Shown: positions 1 to 8,636, counted from the stretch's first letter. The stretch: DNA of 64,000 bases from Edaphobacillus lindanitolerans (GCF_900156305.1 NZ_FTPL01000001.1:372001-436000), one strand, 5' to 3'. Program-made: numbers and translations. Notes: generated by a model not told the origin, from the letters alone.

Positions 1-579
1 ATCCGCACGGCCCCGCAGCTTCTCGACTTCCTTTTTCATGGTCGAGACGATCTCCCGTTCCGTCTCGTCCTCCCTCGCCTCCTGCTGGGCGGGCGACGGG
101 GACAGCTGAAGCAGGAAAAGAACACAGAAGCCGGAGCCGATCCATGCCGCGGTGCGGCGTTCCATCCAGCGGCCCTTCGTCCTCCGGAATTCCGAAAGGG
201 CCCGGTCAGACCGTCCGGCGGCCTCACGCATCAGTTGCTCTTCCAGCGTGCCCCCGTTACCCGGCAAGGAGCCTGCGGCCAAAATCAGATTGTGAGGCAC
301 ATGCCGGTCCAATGCCCGGAGCGCCTCCTTCCTCATCGGCCTGGTGTTCACCGATAAGGCAAACTTTGCCGCAAAAGCGGCTGCCGCCGCTGCCGCTGCC
401 CAGGCGCCATAGCCAGGTAGTACGAAAAACCGGCTGGCCAGCAGCATGGCCGAGGCCGCCCAGATGCCCCAGGCCATTCCGCCCAGCGCCTGTCTGGCCA
501 TCCACTGTGCCCGAATCCGTGCAAGCGCTTTTCTGATGGCACCGTCAAGCTGCTTCCTGCTGTCCGCTCCGCCTTTCAA
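1..579 (-). CDS. Membrane protein of unknown function, partial (3' end outside window)
   Basis: The leftward frame is open from a TTG at 577-579 to the window edge (193 codons). The TTG lies one base beyond the stop of the ABC permease, so it is very probably the next gene of that operon; a purine-rich GGCGGG precedes it. The visible part has a basic N-terminus, a hydrophobic segment around residues 34-52, an Ala-rich hydrophobic stretch around 57-72, a third hydrophobic segment around 150-165, and then a charged Glu/Lys-rich stretch that looks like the start of a coiled coil. This resembles the DUF4175-like proteins sometimes found beside such transporters, but that is only an impression. 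No function is assigned. No ATG of comparable reach exists in this frame near the permease stop. Confidence 0.7.
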   Translation of the reverse strand, partial: MKGGADSRKQLDGAIRKALARIRAQWMARQALGGMAWGIWAASAMLLASRFFVLPGYGAWAAAAAAAAFAAKFALSVNTRPMRKEALRALDRHVPHNLILAAGSLPGNGGTLEEQLMREAAGRSDRALSEFRRTKGRWMERRTAAWIGSGFCVLFLLQLSPSPAQQEAREDETEREIVSTMKKEVEKLRGRAD

Positions 580-580
580 T

Positions 581-1432
581 TTAGTTTCCCGCCTTCATAT
601 TTACACGGAGCTTCTTCACTGCGATGAACACCGAAAGGATGATCAGCGACGTGTAAAATATCAGATAGATGATCCACACCGGGAACTCGATGCCCGTCAT
701 GTCGGACAAAATGTTTCCCGAACCCGGCGAGAGCAGAGACGCCACGACGACTGCAGGGTTGATCGACGCCCAGAAGTGGGCCATCGGTGACGGCCCGGCC
801 GAGGAGCCCGCAAAGCCAAGCGAGGCGGTAAATACGGAAAGGAATCCTGTGACCGCCGTCAATGCGAGCATGGTGCCGTAAGTCGCGATCATCGCGACGG
901 CCGTCTTGCGGATGAGCGTCGAAAACATGACCCCCACACTTCCGATGGCAAGGGTCGTCAGCAGAAAATAAAACAGCATGAGCGCGAGCTGGGCCGGCGA
1001 AATTCCTCCGAAAAGGAAAACGAGGCTGTAGATCGGCAGGCTTGACACAATCATCAGGGCAAGAAAGGCAATGGACGACAGCAGCTTGCCCAGGATGATC
1101 TGATAAGAGGTCTGGGTGGTCGTCAACAGCATGTTGAGCGTCTGCTTTTCCCGTTCGGAGCTGATGGAGCCCGCCGTGAGGCCCGGTGTGATGAAGAGCA
1201 CGAGCGCAAGCTGGATATAGGTGAGGATCGTGAACAGGATGAAGCTTTCTTCCGTGTTCAGGAAGCCGCCCCCGGTACCCGGGGCATCCAGCGTCGTCAT
1301 GAGGTAGAGGAACCCGAACACGAACAGGCTCATCGCCGCAAGGTAGAAAAGGATGCCGACAAAGCTTTTCGGGGATCTGAAACGGAGCTTGATCTCCTTC
1401 ATCAGGACAGGATTTGAAAACTTGGTGTTCAT
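581..1432 (-). CDS. ABC transporter permease (ABC-2 type)
   Basis: This 283-residue integral membrane protein has about six hydrophobic segments: one near residues 25-45, then a cluster from about 65 to the C-terminus. This is the usual architecture of ABC-2 permeases. Its ATG overlaps the stop of the ATPase gene by 4 bases (ATGA), so the two are translationally coupled and almost certainly form one exporter. The segment ISSEREKQTLNMLLTTT (about residues 91-107) is the typical cytoplasmic loop of this family, which contacts the ATPase. The substrate cannot be read from the sequence. The large extracytoplasmic partner encoded first in the operon suggests a cell-envelope role (inference). Confidence 0.88.
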   Translation of the reverse strand: MNTKFSNPVLMKEIKLRFRSPKSFVGILFYLAAMSLFVFGFLYLMTTLDAPGTGGGFLNTEESFILFTILTYIQLALVLFITPGLTAGSISSEREKQTLNMLLTTTQTSYQIILGKLLSSIAFLALMIVSSLPIYSLVFLFGGISPAQLALMLFYFLLTTLAIGSVGVMFSTLIRKTAVAMIATYGTMLALTAVTGFLSVFTASLGFAGSSAGPSPMAHFWASINPAVVVASLLSPGSGNILSDMTGIEFPVWIIYLIFYTSLIILSVFIAVKKLRVNMKAGN

Positions 1433-2364
1433 TGTCCGCTCCCCCCTTCCGTGATGGCCATGAAGACATCTTCCAGGTCCGTCTCCTCCTCCGAGAATGA
1501 CCGGACCCCGAACTTTTCCGCCGATGCGGAAGCCAGCAGTTCCGCCTGCTCTTCCTCGGAGCCGCTGAATGAAAACCGGACTTCCCGGACCTGCGGGTCT
1601 GCCGCGATGCCGGCCACAAACGGCCGGTTTTCGAAAAACCGGACGGCCTCATCCGACGGGCCGTTCAGCTTGACGGTAATCATTCGGTCGCCCTTGAGCC
1701 TGGAATGGATTTCCCTGACGGAATTCCGGGCTACAAGCCGCCCCCTGTCCAGCACACCGATTTCATCGCACATTTCCGCGAGTTCCGGAAGGATATGCGA
1801 AGAGATGAGGACTGTTTTGTCCATTTCCTTCAGGCGCTTCATGATGCCGCGCATTTCCACTCGCGCCCGGGGATCGAGACCGGATGCCGGTTCATCGAGG
1901 ATGAGCACCTGCGGGTCATGGATGAGGCTGCGGGCGAGGCAAAGCCTTTGTTTCATGCCCCTCGACAGTGAATCCACATACACATCATGTTTGTCGGAGA
2001 GATTCACGAGTTCCAGCAGCTGCCCGATGAGCACCCCCCGCCCATGCAGCGCGATTCCGTAGCTGGCGGCATAAAAATCAAGATATTCTTCCGTCTTCAG
2101 CTGATCATACACGCCGAAGAAGTCAGGCATGTAGCCGACCTTTCTCCGCACTTCCTCAGGCGAATCCCGGACGCTGGCTCCGCCGATCAGCGCATCACCC
2201 GATGACGGCGGCAGCAGCGTGGCCAGGATTGAGAATGTCGTGGACTTTCCGGCTCCGTTGGCCCCGACCACTCCGAACACCGTCCCCTCCGGGATTTCCA
2301 GATCCAGCTCGTGCAGTGCTTGGAACGAACCGTATGACTTGGACAGCTTTCTGATGTCAATCAT
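1429..2364 (-). CDS. ABC transporter ATP-binding protein
   Basis: This 311-residue ATPase has Walker A GANGAGKS (about residues 34-41), a Q-loop region, the signature LSRGMKQRL (about 134-142), Walker B VLILDEP (about 154-160) and an H-loop ISSHIL. After the nucleotide-binding domain, roughly 85 C-terminal residues form an accessory domain, as in other ABC-2 exporters of the CcmA/YxlF type. It sits between the large exported protein (ATGA overlap at 2361-2364) and the permease (ATGA overlap at 1429-1432), so expression is coupled. It should energise export of an unidentified substrate, or drive an envelope process. Confidence 0.93.
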   Translation of the reverse strand: MIDIRKLSKSYGSFQALHELDLEIPEGTVFGVVGANGAGKSTTFSILATLLPPSSGDALIGGASVRDSPEEVRRKVGYMPDFFGVYDQLKTEEYLDFYAASYGIALHGRGVLIGQLLELVNLSDKHDVYVDSLSRGMKQRLCLARSLIHDPQVLILDEPASGLDPRARVEMRGIMKRLKEMDKTVLISSHILPELAEMCDEIGVLDRGRLVARNSVREIHSRLKGDRMITVKLNGPSDEAVRFFENRPFVAGIAADPQVREVRFSFSGSEEEQAELLASASAEKFGVRSFSEEETDLEDVFMAITEGGSGQ

Positions 2365-4730
2365 CGTGCGGCCACCCCTTCCACCTTGATCTTCGGCAAT
2401 TCCGCCATGTCCGCGTCCGGCAGCTTCCTGAATTTCAGTGTGATCGTCCCGTCATCCGACACGAAGTTTTCTGCTTCCCCCGAACCCGGCTTCCCGCCGG
2501 CGACCGGTTCGAAGCTGTTCGTTCGGACATTCAGGATCTCGATGTCACCGATCCCCCGGCCCCCTTCGACCGATACCGCTTTCCAGGTTCCGGCTGCCGA
2601 CCGGAATGCTTCGGGCACCCTCGACTCAAAAATGTAGGATCCGGGCTCCATGTACATTTCCCTTTCCGGCCCTTCTTCATAGTAAAGACCTGGATCTTCC
2701 TCCGGATAGAGAGTGGTGGAAAGCATGGCTTCCGGAACCGTAAAGTTCCCGGACAGCCGGACGTCCGGCTCAAACGGACGGACGATGATGCTCACCGACG
2801 TCCGTTTCGGCTTCCCGCTCATTTCAAGCGGGATGACGGATGAATCCGTCCTGCCGATGATTGCCGGCCGGGCACCGTCCAGATAGAGGGATGCGGCTTC
2901 CGCCATGCCCGTTGCCCGGGGATCGCTGCTCTCCCCGTAGCCTTTTGCGGTTCCGGCCATACCGCCGGACTGGGCGGAACCGGCTGAAATCGCCGGCAAC
3001 AGCTGCCCGCCCGGCAGCTTCATTTTCACTTCCATGCTTTCTCCGGCTTCCAGATCACCGACCGGGATGAATTCCGCCCCGCTCCAGACGGAGACATCCT
3101 TCAGCCGGAATCCGAGGCCGTTTGTGATCGTGCCCGTCAGTACTCCGTTCTCCGTTACAAGGTCTGCGCCGACAGAACCTTTCTGTTCAAGCCGGACATC
3201 CCCGTAGACCGTGCCGACCGACCAGAACGGCAGGTCCCGAAGCACGAGCCTCGTGCCGTCCGCACTCTGCTTCGAAACCGCATGGCGCAGGCTGTCCCCG
3301 GACGTTCCGAAGAACGGGTCCGGGGTTCCCGAAGCAGTCAGGGACAGGCCGTCCGGGACGTGGACCACAACGTCTCCCCCTTTGTTGGTAAGTACGGAGC
3401 CGACATATTTTCCTGACGGACTGCCTGTCCCTTCATCGATGAGCAGTGCCGCCTGCCTGAGCTGCGGGCTGAAAAGCCGGTCCTTCGCTCCGTATGCAAA
3501 CAAAGCCGCTGAGACGGCGACGGATGTAACAGGAATGATCCACCAGGCATGCTCCCGCCTGTCGCGCTTCTTCAGAATCAGATAGAGCACCGGCCCGATC
3601 AGCACAATATACAGGACCATGATCCCCAGGACGACCGGGAACGGAATTTCAAAGGTCTCAAACCGTTCCGTCACCGATTTGCCGATATCGAAGAACCCGG
3701 CATCCGGACTCGCATACATCCAGTTCCCTCCGGACGCACTCACCGGCACATTTGCCAGCAGCCGGTCCATGAGCACCGGGTACCCGGCGGTTCCGGACAG
3801 CGGACGGTCACCGAGGGAAAAGGCGGTCTGGACAATTTTTCCTGATCCGAAGGAGAGCCATGCCGCGAGATCTTGGCCGTCGGAGCCTGCAAGGCTCCTC
3901 GCCCCCGGTGCTGCCTTGGCGGCAAATCCCGGCACGGAGTCCGGCCACACCGCCTCCGGCACAAGACCGGAAAATGCGTCGCCCGGAATATCCCGCCTTC
4001 CCGAGACGTCCAGGGGCAGGCGATCTGAAAACAGTTCCTTCTCCACCGACAGGTCATCGGTTGCGCCGATCACCAGCACACCGCCTTCTTCCACCCAGCC
4101 GGCAAGCGCCTTCTGTTCACCGGATGTAAATCCGGCCAATACGGATTCGTCCAGCAAGATGATGTCTGCCGAATCCCAGCCCGTCTTTTCCCCCGGCGGC
4201 GTGAACCCTGGATCGCCGAGAGGCAGGAGAAACACTTTCTCGGAAGGGGAACCGATGCCCACATCCTTTAGTGCGCTCAGCCGGTCACTGCTCTTGGTCA
4301 GCGCAACGAGAAATTGGGCATCTTCGAAATAAAAGTTCAGTTTCGGATAATGATCGCCTTTGTATGGAAGTTCGTTGCCCCGTTCCCAACCCCCTTCAAA
4401 AAAACGGAACTCCTGCTCCTGAAGGGAGTAAGAATCCGCTTGGTCAATTTCTGTGCGGATCACTGCGGTTTCTCCGCTGCCGACTTCAACCGGAACGGCT
4501 TCGGCTGTCCCCGTTTCATAGCCGCCCGGGAAATCCAGGATCAGATCACCTGAAAACGGGTCACCGCTGTTATGGATCTCGAGGATCAGCGGAAAACCGG
4601 CCCCCTCTTTCGCCTTGCCCTCCAGGCCGCCGGTCGCCTTAACTTCAAGCGCCGGAGCCGCCATTGCCGGAGCTGCCCACAGCAGCAGCGCGCCTGTGAC
4701 GGCTGCCAGTCCGATCGCCCGTTTCCCCAT
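2361..4730 (-). CDS. Large exported membrane-anchored protein with GATase1-like segment, exporter partner
   Basis: This 789-residue protein starts with a clear signal peptide (MGKRAIGLAAVTGALLLWA, then AAPAMAA). Residues up to about 365 are extracytoplasmic and include the stretch DIILLDESVLAGFTSGEQ followed by GWVEEGGVLVIGATDD, which resembles the glutamine-amidotransferase-like fold seen in DUF4350/CARDB-type membrane proteins. Two transmembrane helices flank the basic loop LKKRDRREH near residues 370-420. The remaining ~360 residues look like beta-rich extracytoplasmic domains. It is the first gene of the operon and overlaps the ATPase gene by 4 bases. I do not recognise a characterised family. 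A role as the extracytoplasmic component of the exporter is inferred from position only. Confidence 0.8.
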   Translation of the reverse strand: MGKRAIGLAAVTGALLLWAAPAMAAPALEVKATGGLEGKAKEGAGFPLILEIHNSGDPFSGDLILDFPGGYETGTAEAVPVEVGSGETAVIRTEIDQADSYSLQEQEFRFFEGGWERGNELPYKGDHYPKLNFYFEDAQFLVALTKSSDRLSALKDVGIGSPSEKVFLLPLGDPGFTPPGEKTGWDSADIILLDESVLAGFTSGEQKALAGWVEEGGVLVIGATDDLSVEKELFSDRLPLDVSGRRDIPGDAFSGLVPEAVWPDSVPGFAAKAAPGARSLAGSDGQDLAAWLSFGSGKIVQTAFSLGDRPLSGTAGYPVLMDRLLANVPVSASGGNWMYASPDAGFFDIGKSVTERFETFEIPFPVVLGIMVLYIVLIGPVLYLILKKRDRREHAWWIIPVTSVAVSAALFAYGAKDRLFSPQLRQAALLIDEGTGSPSGKYVGSVLTNKGGDVVVHVPDGLSLTASGTPDPFFGTSGDSLRHAVSKQSADGTRLVLRDLPFWSVGTVYGDVRLEQKGSVGADLVTENGVLTGTITNGLGFRLKDVSVWSGAEFIPVGDLEAGESMEVKMKLPGGQLLPAISAGSAQSGGMAGTAKGYGESSDPRATGMAEAASLYLDGARPAIIGRTDSSVIPLEMSGKPKRTSVSIIVRPFEPDVRLSGNFTVPEAMLSTTLYPEEDPGLYYEEGPEREMYMEPGSYIFESRVPEAFRSAAGTWKAVSVEGGRGIGDIEILNVRTNSFEPVAGGKPGSGEAENFVSDDGTITLKFRKLPDADMAELPKIKVEGVAAR

Positions 4731-4809
4731 GCCATCCCTTCCCTTCCTGTTTAGGTTTCCTGCACCTATGCATTATTACGCGGCCGGCAAACTTTGGTTC
4801 CCCGAACGT

Positions 4810-5688
4810 TCAAATAACTTTTTTCGCGTGCTGCAGGGCAATCCGCCGGAAGGCATCCACCTGCGGCAGTGAAAATGCAGGTTCGTAGCCGATCAGCCAG
4901 GTGTCCCTCGACAGTTCGAACCGGTCGTCGCTGTCCGTCAGCGGGATTTTATTGACCGAGTCAACATCCGTCAACGTGATGGAGGGAAGGATGGCATATC
5001 CGATCCCGTTCAGAGCGAGCTGACGGCAAGTCTCAATCTGATCGACTGTGATCTGCCTCTTCGGATTGGATGAGAAATGACGCTGCCACCATTCCCGGAT
5101 CTCTTCGTAATAGTCCGAGTCGCTCTTGAACTGAATGAACGGCCGGTCTGTCTCCTGGATCTCTTCAACAGACCGGATCACCCGGTCCACCAGAAACAGA
5201 TGGTCGCGGAAAAGGTGGATTTTAGAACCTTTCCAGTCCGAGTGCCCGCGCACAATCCCGATATGGGATTCTCCATCATGGAGAGCCCGGACGATTTCAG
5301 AGCTCCACCCGGTCATTAGCGACACCTTGACATCCGGATGTTCGGTGATGAACTCCTTTAGGACTTCCGGCAGCCAGGTCTGTCCCACGATGGATGCACA
5401 GGCGATCTTGAGCGTGCCGTGCACCTTGTTCGCCATTGTCTGCAGTGTTTCGGTCACTTCCTCATAGCGGGCGAGCGTTTCCCTGGAAAACTGGATCACC
5501 CGCTCACCTGCGGGCGTGGGCGTGAGGCCTTTGGGCGATCGGATGAACAGCTGGACCCCCCATTCCTTTTCAATGGAGCGGAGGCGCTGGGACAGTGCCG
5601 GCTGGGAAATGAACAGCCGGTCGGATGCCTTTCTCATGTTCCCTTCGGCGGCGAGCGTTTTGATGATGGTGAATTCGTTGATGTTCAT
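4810..5688 (-). CDS. ccpC: LysR-type regulator, CcpC-like
   Basis: This 292-residue protein has an N-terminal winged helix (about residues 1-60: AAEGNMRKASDRLFISQPAL, then SQRLRSIEKEWG) and a LysR substrate-binding domain. B. subtilis CcpC represses citrate synthase and aconitase genes and responds to citrate. The assignment rests on family plus position, because in B. subtilis ccpC lies directly beside darB (ykuL), as here. An upstream in-frame ATG at 5703 is unlikely to be used. The sequence between it and the chosen ATG contains GGAGGA, placed about 8 bases before 5688, so the ribosome site decides for the shorter form. The neighbour darB ends in its own terminator. Confidence 0.85.
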   Translation of the reverse strand: MNINEFTIIKTLAAEGNMRKASDRLFISQPALSQRLRSIEKEWGVQLFIRSPKGLTPTPAGERVIQFSRETLARYEEVTETLQTMANKVHGTLKIACASIVGQTWLPEVLKEFITEHPDVKVSLMTGWSSEIVRALHDGESHIGIVRGHSDWKGSKIHLFRDHLFLVDRVIRSVEEIQETDRPFIQFKSDSDYYEEIREWWQRHFSSNPKRQITVDQIETCRQLALNGIGYAILPSITLTDVDSVNKIPLTDSDDRFELSRDTWLIGYEPAFSLPQVDAFRRIALQHAKKVI

Positions 5689-5741
5689 GTGACATTCCTC
5701 CATTACCGGATTTGCTGCTGTCTATTATACGGAAACCGAAA

Positions 5742-5768
5742 AAAAGGCCCCGAAAAACGAGACCTTTT
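5742..5768 (-). terminator. Terminator of darB
   Basis: On the minus strand an imperfect GC hairpin (AAAGGTCTCG, loop of T residues, CGGGGCCTTT) is followed by a run of seven T. It lies just after the darB stop and before ccpC, so ccpC probably depends partly on its own promoter. Confidence 0.7.
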
Positions 5769-5778
5769 GGCTGAATGC

Positions 5779-6222
5779 TTAACGCGGCATCGTATAGACC
5801 GCTTTCTTTAATTTTTTCATAAGAACCCGGCGGGTCATGATGCCGGCGAACATTCCTTCCTCATCTTCCACACAGAGGAATGGATGATTGATGAGCAGAT
5901 CGAACACCCTCCTGAATTCCGTATCAATCCCGACGACCGGAATATCAGTCTGCATCAGCTCATCGACCTTCATATCTGAAAGCCGCTCATACTCGATGCG
6001 CTCAAGCCCCAGTATCGCTTCCGTGATCATGCCCATGCTGAGCAGGCCCTTTAGCCGGTACTGAGGATCAAGCACCGGAATCGAGGAATAGCCCGTCTTT
6101 GTGAGAACGAGCAGCGCATGTTCCGCATTGTTGCCGACCTGGACATGTGCCACCTTTTCGGAAGAGATGATATGGTTCCTGATCGTGTCATGCAGGAAAT
6201 CTGTGCTGTTTACGGAAATCAT
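5779..6222 (-). CDS. darB: CBS-domain c-di-AMP receptor DarB/CbpB
   Basis: This 147-residue protein consists of two CBS domains (about residues 20-75 and 85-140). It matches the B. subtilis DarB (YkuL) / Listeria CbpB family in length, in motifs such as GYSSIPVLDPQYRLKGLLS, and in position next to ccpC. In those organisms the apo form binds and stimulates the (p)ppGpp synthetase Rel and pyruvate carboxylase when c-di-AMP, and so potassium, is low. Binding of the dinucleotide releases the partner. Function here is inferred by orthology. AAAGGGG lies 9 bases before the ATG. Confidence 0.88.
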   Translation of the reverse strand: MISVNSTDFLHDTIRNHIISSEKVAHVQVGNNAEHALLVLTKTGYSSIPVLDPQYRLKGLLSMGMITEAILGLERIEYERLSDMKVDELMQTDIPVVGIDTEFRRVFDLLINHPFLCVEDEEGMFAGIMTRRVLMKKLKKAVYTMPR

Positions 6223-6274
6223 ATAATCCGTCCCCTTTTGTCAAACCTTCATTTCCAGGAATCCCTGTATTTCC

Positions 6275-6280
6275 ATCATA
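6275..6280 (-). promoter_or_regulatory. Extended -10 promoter of darB
   Basis: The minus strand reads TGGTATGAT, an extended -10 element (TGnTATGAT), 52 bases upstream of the darB ATG. No good -35 is present at 17 bases, which is tolerated in extended -10 promoters. The predicted leader is about 45 bases. Confidence 0.5.
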
Positions 6281-6446
6281 CCATAAGCGCATGGCGGGCC
6301 GCTCGCAGAAAAGCGGAATCGGGCCGGCCTTTCTCGCATTGTTCCCGTCCGCTGTGACGGGACCGGACTATGGAACCTTTACCCTTGTTGATGCTGTTCC
6401 CACACCTTAACAGGCACCTCCTCAGGAGAAGATTTTTTAATCAAAA

Positions 6447-6470
6447 AACCGCCGGCAGTGCCCGGCGGTT
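6447..6470 (-). terminator. Terminator of the 74-residue membrane protein gene
   Basis: AACCGCCGG, a 6-base loop and CCGGCGGTT form a perfect 9-bp stem followed on the minus strand by TTTT. The stem overlaps the stop codon at 6469-6471. Confidence 0.85.
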
Positions 6471-6693
6471 ACCAAATGAACGCATAATAGAAGATGACGA
6501 TTCCGACAAACACGACAGAAATGCCGATGACGATGAGCAGCGGATTGAACTTGAACGGGTGATCCCTGACTTCCGCAGGAATTTCATCCCGCCCGTTTTC
6601 AGGAATCATCCCGTCCATTTTTCTGCTCATGGCAATTCCGATTGCCGCAATCAGCAGGATGATCCCGATCAGCGGCCAGAGCCAAATTTCCAT
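6469..6693 (-). CDS. Small two-helix membrane protein of unknown function
   Basis: This 74-residue protein has one transmembrane helix at each end (about residues 4-23, WLWPLIGIILLIAAIGIAM, and 52-72, LLIVIGISVVFVGIVIFYYA). A short charged loop between them contains RKMDGMIPENGRDEIP. GGAGGGTAAGCA precedes the ATG, a strong ribosome site, and a clean terminator follows, so the gene is real and monocistronic. I do not recognise a named family. Confidence 0.75.
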   Translation of the reverse strand: MEIWLWPLIGIILLIAAIGIAMSRKMDGMIPENGRDEIPAEVRDHPFKFNPLLIVIGISVVFVGIVIFYYAFIW

Positions 6694-6819
6694 TGCTTAC
6701 CCTCCAGCATTCTTTTTCAAAGTATGCCCGGGAACGTTTGTCTCATTCGTCTGTATTTTTTCCGTCCGTGAACCAATCATGATAAAATGTCGTCAATTCC
6801 AATGGCAGGAGGAGAGCCG

Positions 6820-7299
6820 ATGAAGCCATCCCCGAATTCCGTCCGTCTTGCGGAGGCCGTGCACACGGTCAACCGCCATGCCAAAACAGCGCCGGACAAC
6901 CGTTATTTGTACAGCCTGAAAAAAGCGGCCCTGGAGAAAATGATTTTTGAAGGCCTGGCAGAAAAAACCGGGCTCCATTTCGTCCGGAACCCGAGCTTCA
7001 GCCGACAGCAATCTGCCGTCCTGATCACTTGCGGCGAATTTTTGTTTCACCTGCCTGCAACGAAAGAAGACTTTCAGACACTGCCCCATCTCGGGGATCA
7101 GAACCTGGAGATCCGGAATCCCAAAGCATCCGTCAGCCTCAGGGCGGCAAAGCAGCTGCTGTCCGATTATACCGGTCTGAAAGAAAACAGTGATCAGCCG
7201 GAATCCCCGGCAACACCCTCGCCTCGCAGGGGTGTGCCCAAAAAAGACCGGAGGGGCACAGCCTCCGGTCACCGGTCCTGGTTCGGACCGCTCAAGTGA
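6820..7299 (+). CDS. ykyB: YkyB family protein
   Basis: This 159-residue protein resembles the B. subtilis YkyB family (about 154 residues, function unknown) and belongs to the same neighbourhood as ykuL/darB and ccpC there. The ATG at 6820 is chosen because AGGAGGA lies 6 bases upstream; the ATG at 6787 has no ribosome site. The core (about residues 10-120) includes AVHTVNRHAKTAPDNRYLY and TCGEFLFHLPAT. The C-terminal tail (about 125-159) is rich in Pro, Arg and Lys and probably disordered. The gene converges on ykwC with the stops adjacent. Confidence 0.8.
   Translation: MKPSPNSVRLAEAVHTVNRHAKTAPDNRYLYSLKKAALEKMIFEGLAEKTGLHFVRNPSFSRQQSAVLITCGEFLFHLPATKEDFQTLPHLGDQNLEIRNPKASVSLRAAKQLLSDYTGLKENSDQPESPATPSPRRGVPKKDRRGTASGHRSWFGPLK
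7246..7270 (-). terminator. Terminator of ykwC, embedded in the ykyB 3' end
   Basis: GACCGGAGG, a 7-base loop and CCTCCGGTC pair perfectly and are followed on the minus strand by six T. The stem lies inside the last codons of the convergent ykyB gene, so one sequence serves as coding DNA and as terminator. Confidence 0.8.
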
Positions 7300-8166
7300 T
7301 CAAATATACAGCTTGTAAAGGGCCTGGGTCCCGTCATCACCGAATCCTTTTCCGGATAATTCCGCGTACATCTGTTCCGCCAATTTCACGCCCGGCAGTT
7401 CGAGTTCCATCACCCGTGCCTCTTCGAGCACAATCCGGAGATCCTTGAGGAAATGCTTCACGTAGAAGCCCGGTGCAAAATCCCCTTCAAGCATGCGGGG
7501 TGCAAGATTGCTGAGTGACCATGAACCCGCGGCTCCGGTGGCAATCGATTTGAGCACACGCTCGGGATCAAGGCCGGCCTTTATGGCATATGCCAATGCT
7601 TCACAGACACCGATCATGTTGGTCGCGATGGCGACCTGATTGGACATCTTCACATGCTGTCCGGAACCTGCCGGCCCGTGGTGGATGATATTTGATCCGA
7701 CCAATTTGAAGAACGGTTCCAATTGCAGAAAAGCCTCGGCAGATCCTCCGCACATGATGGACAAGGTCCCGTTACGTGCACCGACGTCTCCGCCGGATAC
7801 CGGTGCATCCACCGAGCGGCAGCCGAGCTTTTCCGCTTCTTCTGCAATCCGGATCGCCAGCTGCGGCGAGGAAGTCGTCATATCTGCGACAACGGTCCCC
7901 GGACGGATTGCCGAGAAGACCCCTTGTCCCCCGAAATACACTTCTTCCACGTCGGCCGGATACCCGACCATCGTCATGACGGCTTCCGCAGCCGCCGCAG
8001 CTTCTGCCGGGCTGGCCGCCCAATGAGCCCCTTCCCCAATCAGCTGCTCCGCCTTCGATTTCGTCCGGGTATACACCGTCACTTCATGTCCGGCACGAAG
8101 AAAATGCCGCACGATGCTTGTCCCCATTACCCCTGTGCCGATGAACCCGATTCGTTTTCTGTCCAT
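7300..8166 (-). CDS. ykwC: NAD(P)-dependent beta-hydroxyacid dehydrogenase, YkwC-like
   Basis: This 288-residue enzyme of the 3-hydroxyisobutyrate dehydrogenase / tartronate semialdehyde reductase family has the N-terminal dinucleotide motif GFIGTGVMG (about residues 7-15), the substrate loop DAPVSGGDVGA (about 117-127) and the catalytic-lysine segment GSGQHVKMSNQ (about 165-175). The true start is the ATG at 8166, where GGAGGAGCGGAA gives good spacing. A 75-codon upstream extension of the frame has unnatural composition and is rejected. It is the orthologue of B. subtilis YkwC; the physiological substrate is unknown. Confidence 0.88.
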   Translation of the reverse strand: MDRKRIGFIGTGVMGTSIVRHFLRAGHEVTVYTRTKSKAEQLIGEGAHWAASPAEAAAAAEAVMTMVGYPADVEEVYFGGQGVFSAIRPGTVVADMTTSSPQLAIRIAEEAEKLGCRSVDAPVSGGDVGARNGTLSIMCGGSAEAFLQLEPFFKLVGSNIIHHGPAGSGQHVKMSNQVAIATNMIGVCEALAYAIKAGLDPERVLKSIATGAAGSWSLSNLAPRMLEGDFAPGFYVKHFLKDLRIVLEEARVMELELPGVKLAEQMYAELSGKGFGDDGTQALYKLYI

Positions 8167-8278
8167 TTCCGCTCCTCCAGTCACTTTGATACGGTTGATG
8201 CAATTATTGTACCAAAGAACATTCTTGCGCGAACCCGCCCAAAGGACCACGATCCGTTTCCTTGCAATAAAAAAAGGA

Positions 8279-8298
8279 CGGCATCGCTGAGGATGCCG
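8279..8298 (-). terminator. Terminator of the Spo0E-like gene
   Basis: CGGCATC, a 6-base loop and GATGCCG are followed on the minus strand by TCC and seven T. It separates the Spo0E-like gene from ykwC. Confidence 0.75.
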
Positions 8299-8387
8299 CC
8301 AAATAAAGGGGGAAATGAGAATGTTGCTGTGTTCAGTGGTACTATAACCACATTTTGGACGCTTTAAACATTCACAATCATAAATAA

Positions 8388-8636
8388 TCACAAATTTTTT
8401 CCTAACCTGCCGGGACTGCCCGCAGATGAGCCAATCGGATTTTGTGAATGGACCGGCTGCCGCCTGCGGCGGAGGACCGGACGCCGGCCGTTTTTCAGGC
8501 CGTCGTACAGGTTCATGAGCCTGTCGAGCCGCGTGCTGAGCCGGATCGTCTCCCCATCGTCCAGGCCGCGGATCCGGGCATTTTCGATCATCCGGATTCT
8601 GACCTGTTCAATTTGCTGCAAAAGAGAAAACTCCAT
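8388..8636 (-). CDS. Spo0E-like aspartyl-phosphate phosphatase
   Basis: This 82-residue protein has an N-terminal half (about residues 5-50) with the Spo0E family pattern: two amphipathic helices, with GLDDGETIRLSTRLDRLMNL holding the LS..LD core (SQELD in Spo0E, here STRLD). Family members dephosphorylate Spo0A~P and delay sporulation. The C-terminal tail (about 50-82) is basic and rich in Arg, Gln and Ser. Two kilobases away lies a PAS histidine kinase of possible phosphorelay type. AGAGGGGA precedes the ATG. Which response regulator it targets is unknown. Confidence 0.75.
   Translation of the reverse strand: MEFSLLQQIEQVRIRMIENARIRGLDDGETIRLSTRLDRLMNLYDGLKNGRRPVLRRRRQPVHSQNPIGSSAGSPGRLGKNL

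Noticed and set aside
6379-6424. Very short minus-strand frame after GAGGAGG (reads VWEQHQQG)
   Set aside because: A good ribosome site but only 8-13 codons, with poor spacing to any start and no terminator or attenuator logic linking it to darB.
8306-8346. Plus-strand AAGGGGGAAATGAGA then ATG with an 8-codon frame (MLLCSVVL)
   Set aside because: Too short, no promoter or downstream partner on that strand; treated as chance.
8167-8391. 75-codon N-terminal extension of ykwC
   Set aside because: GGAGGA and the Rossmann motif both fix the start at 8166; the extension covers the terminator of the preceding gene.
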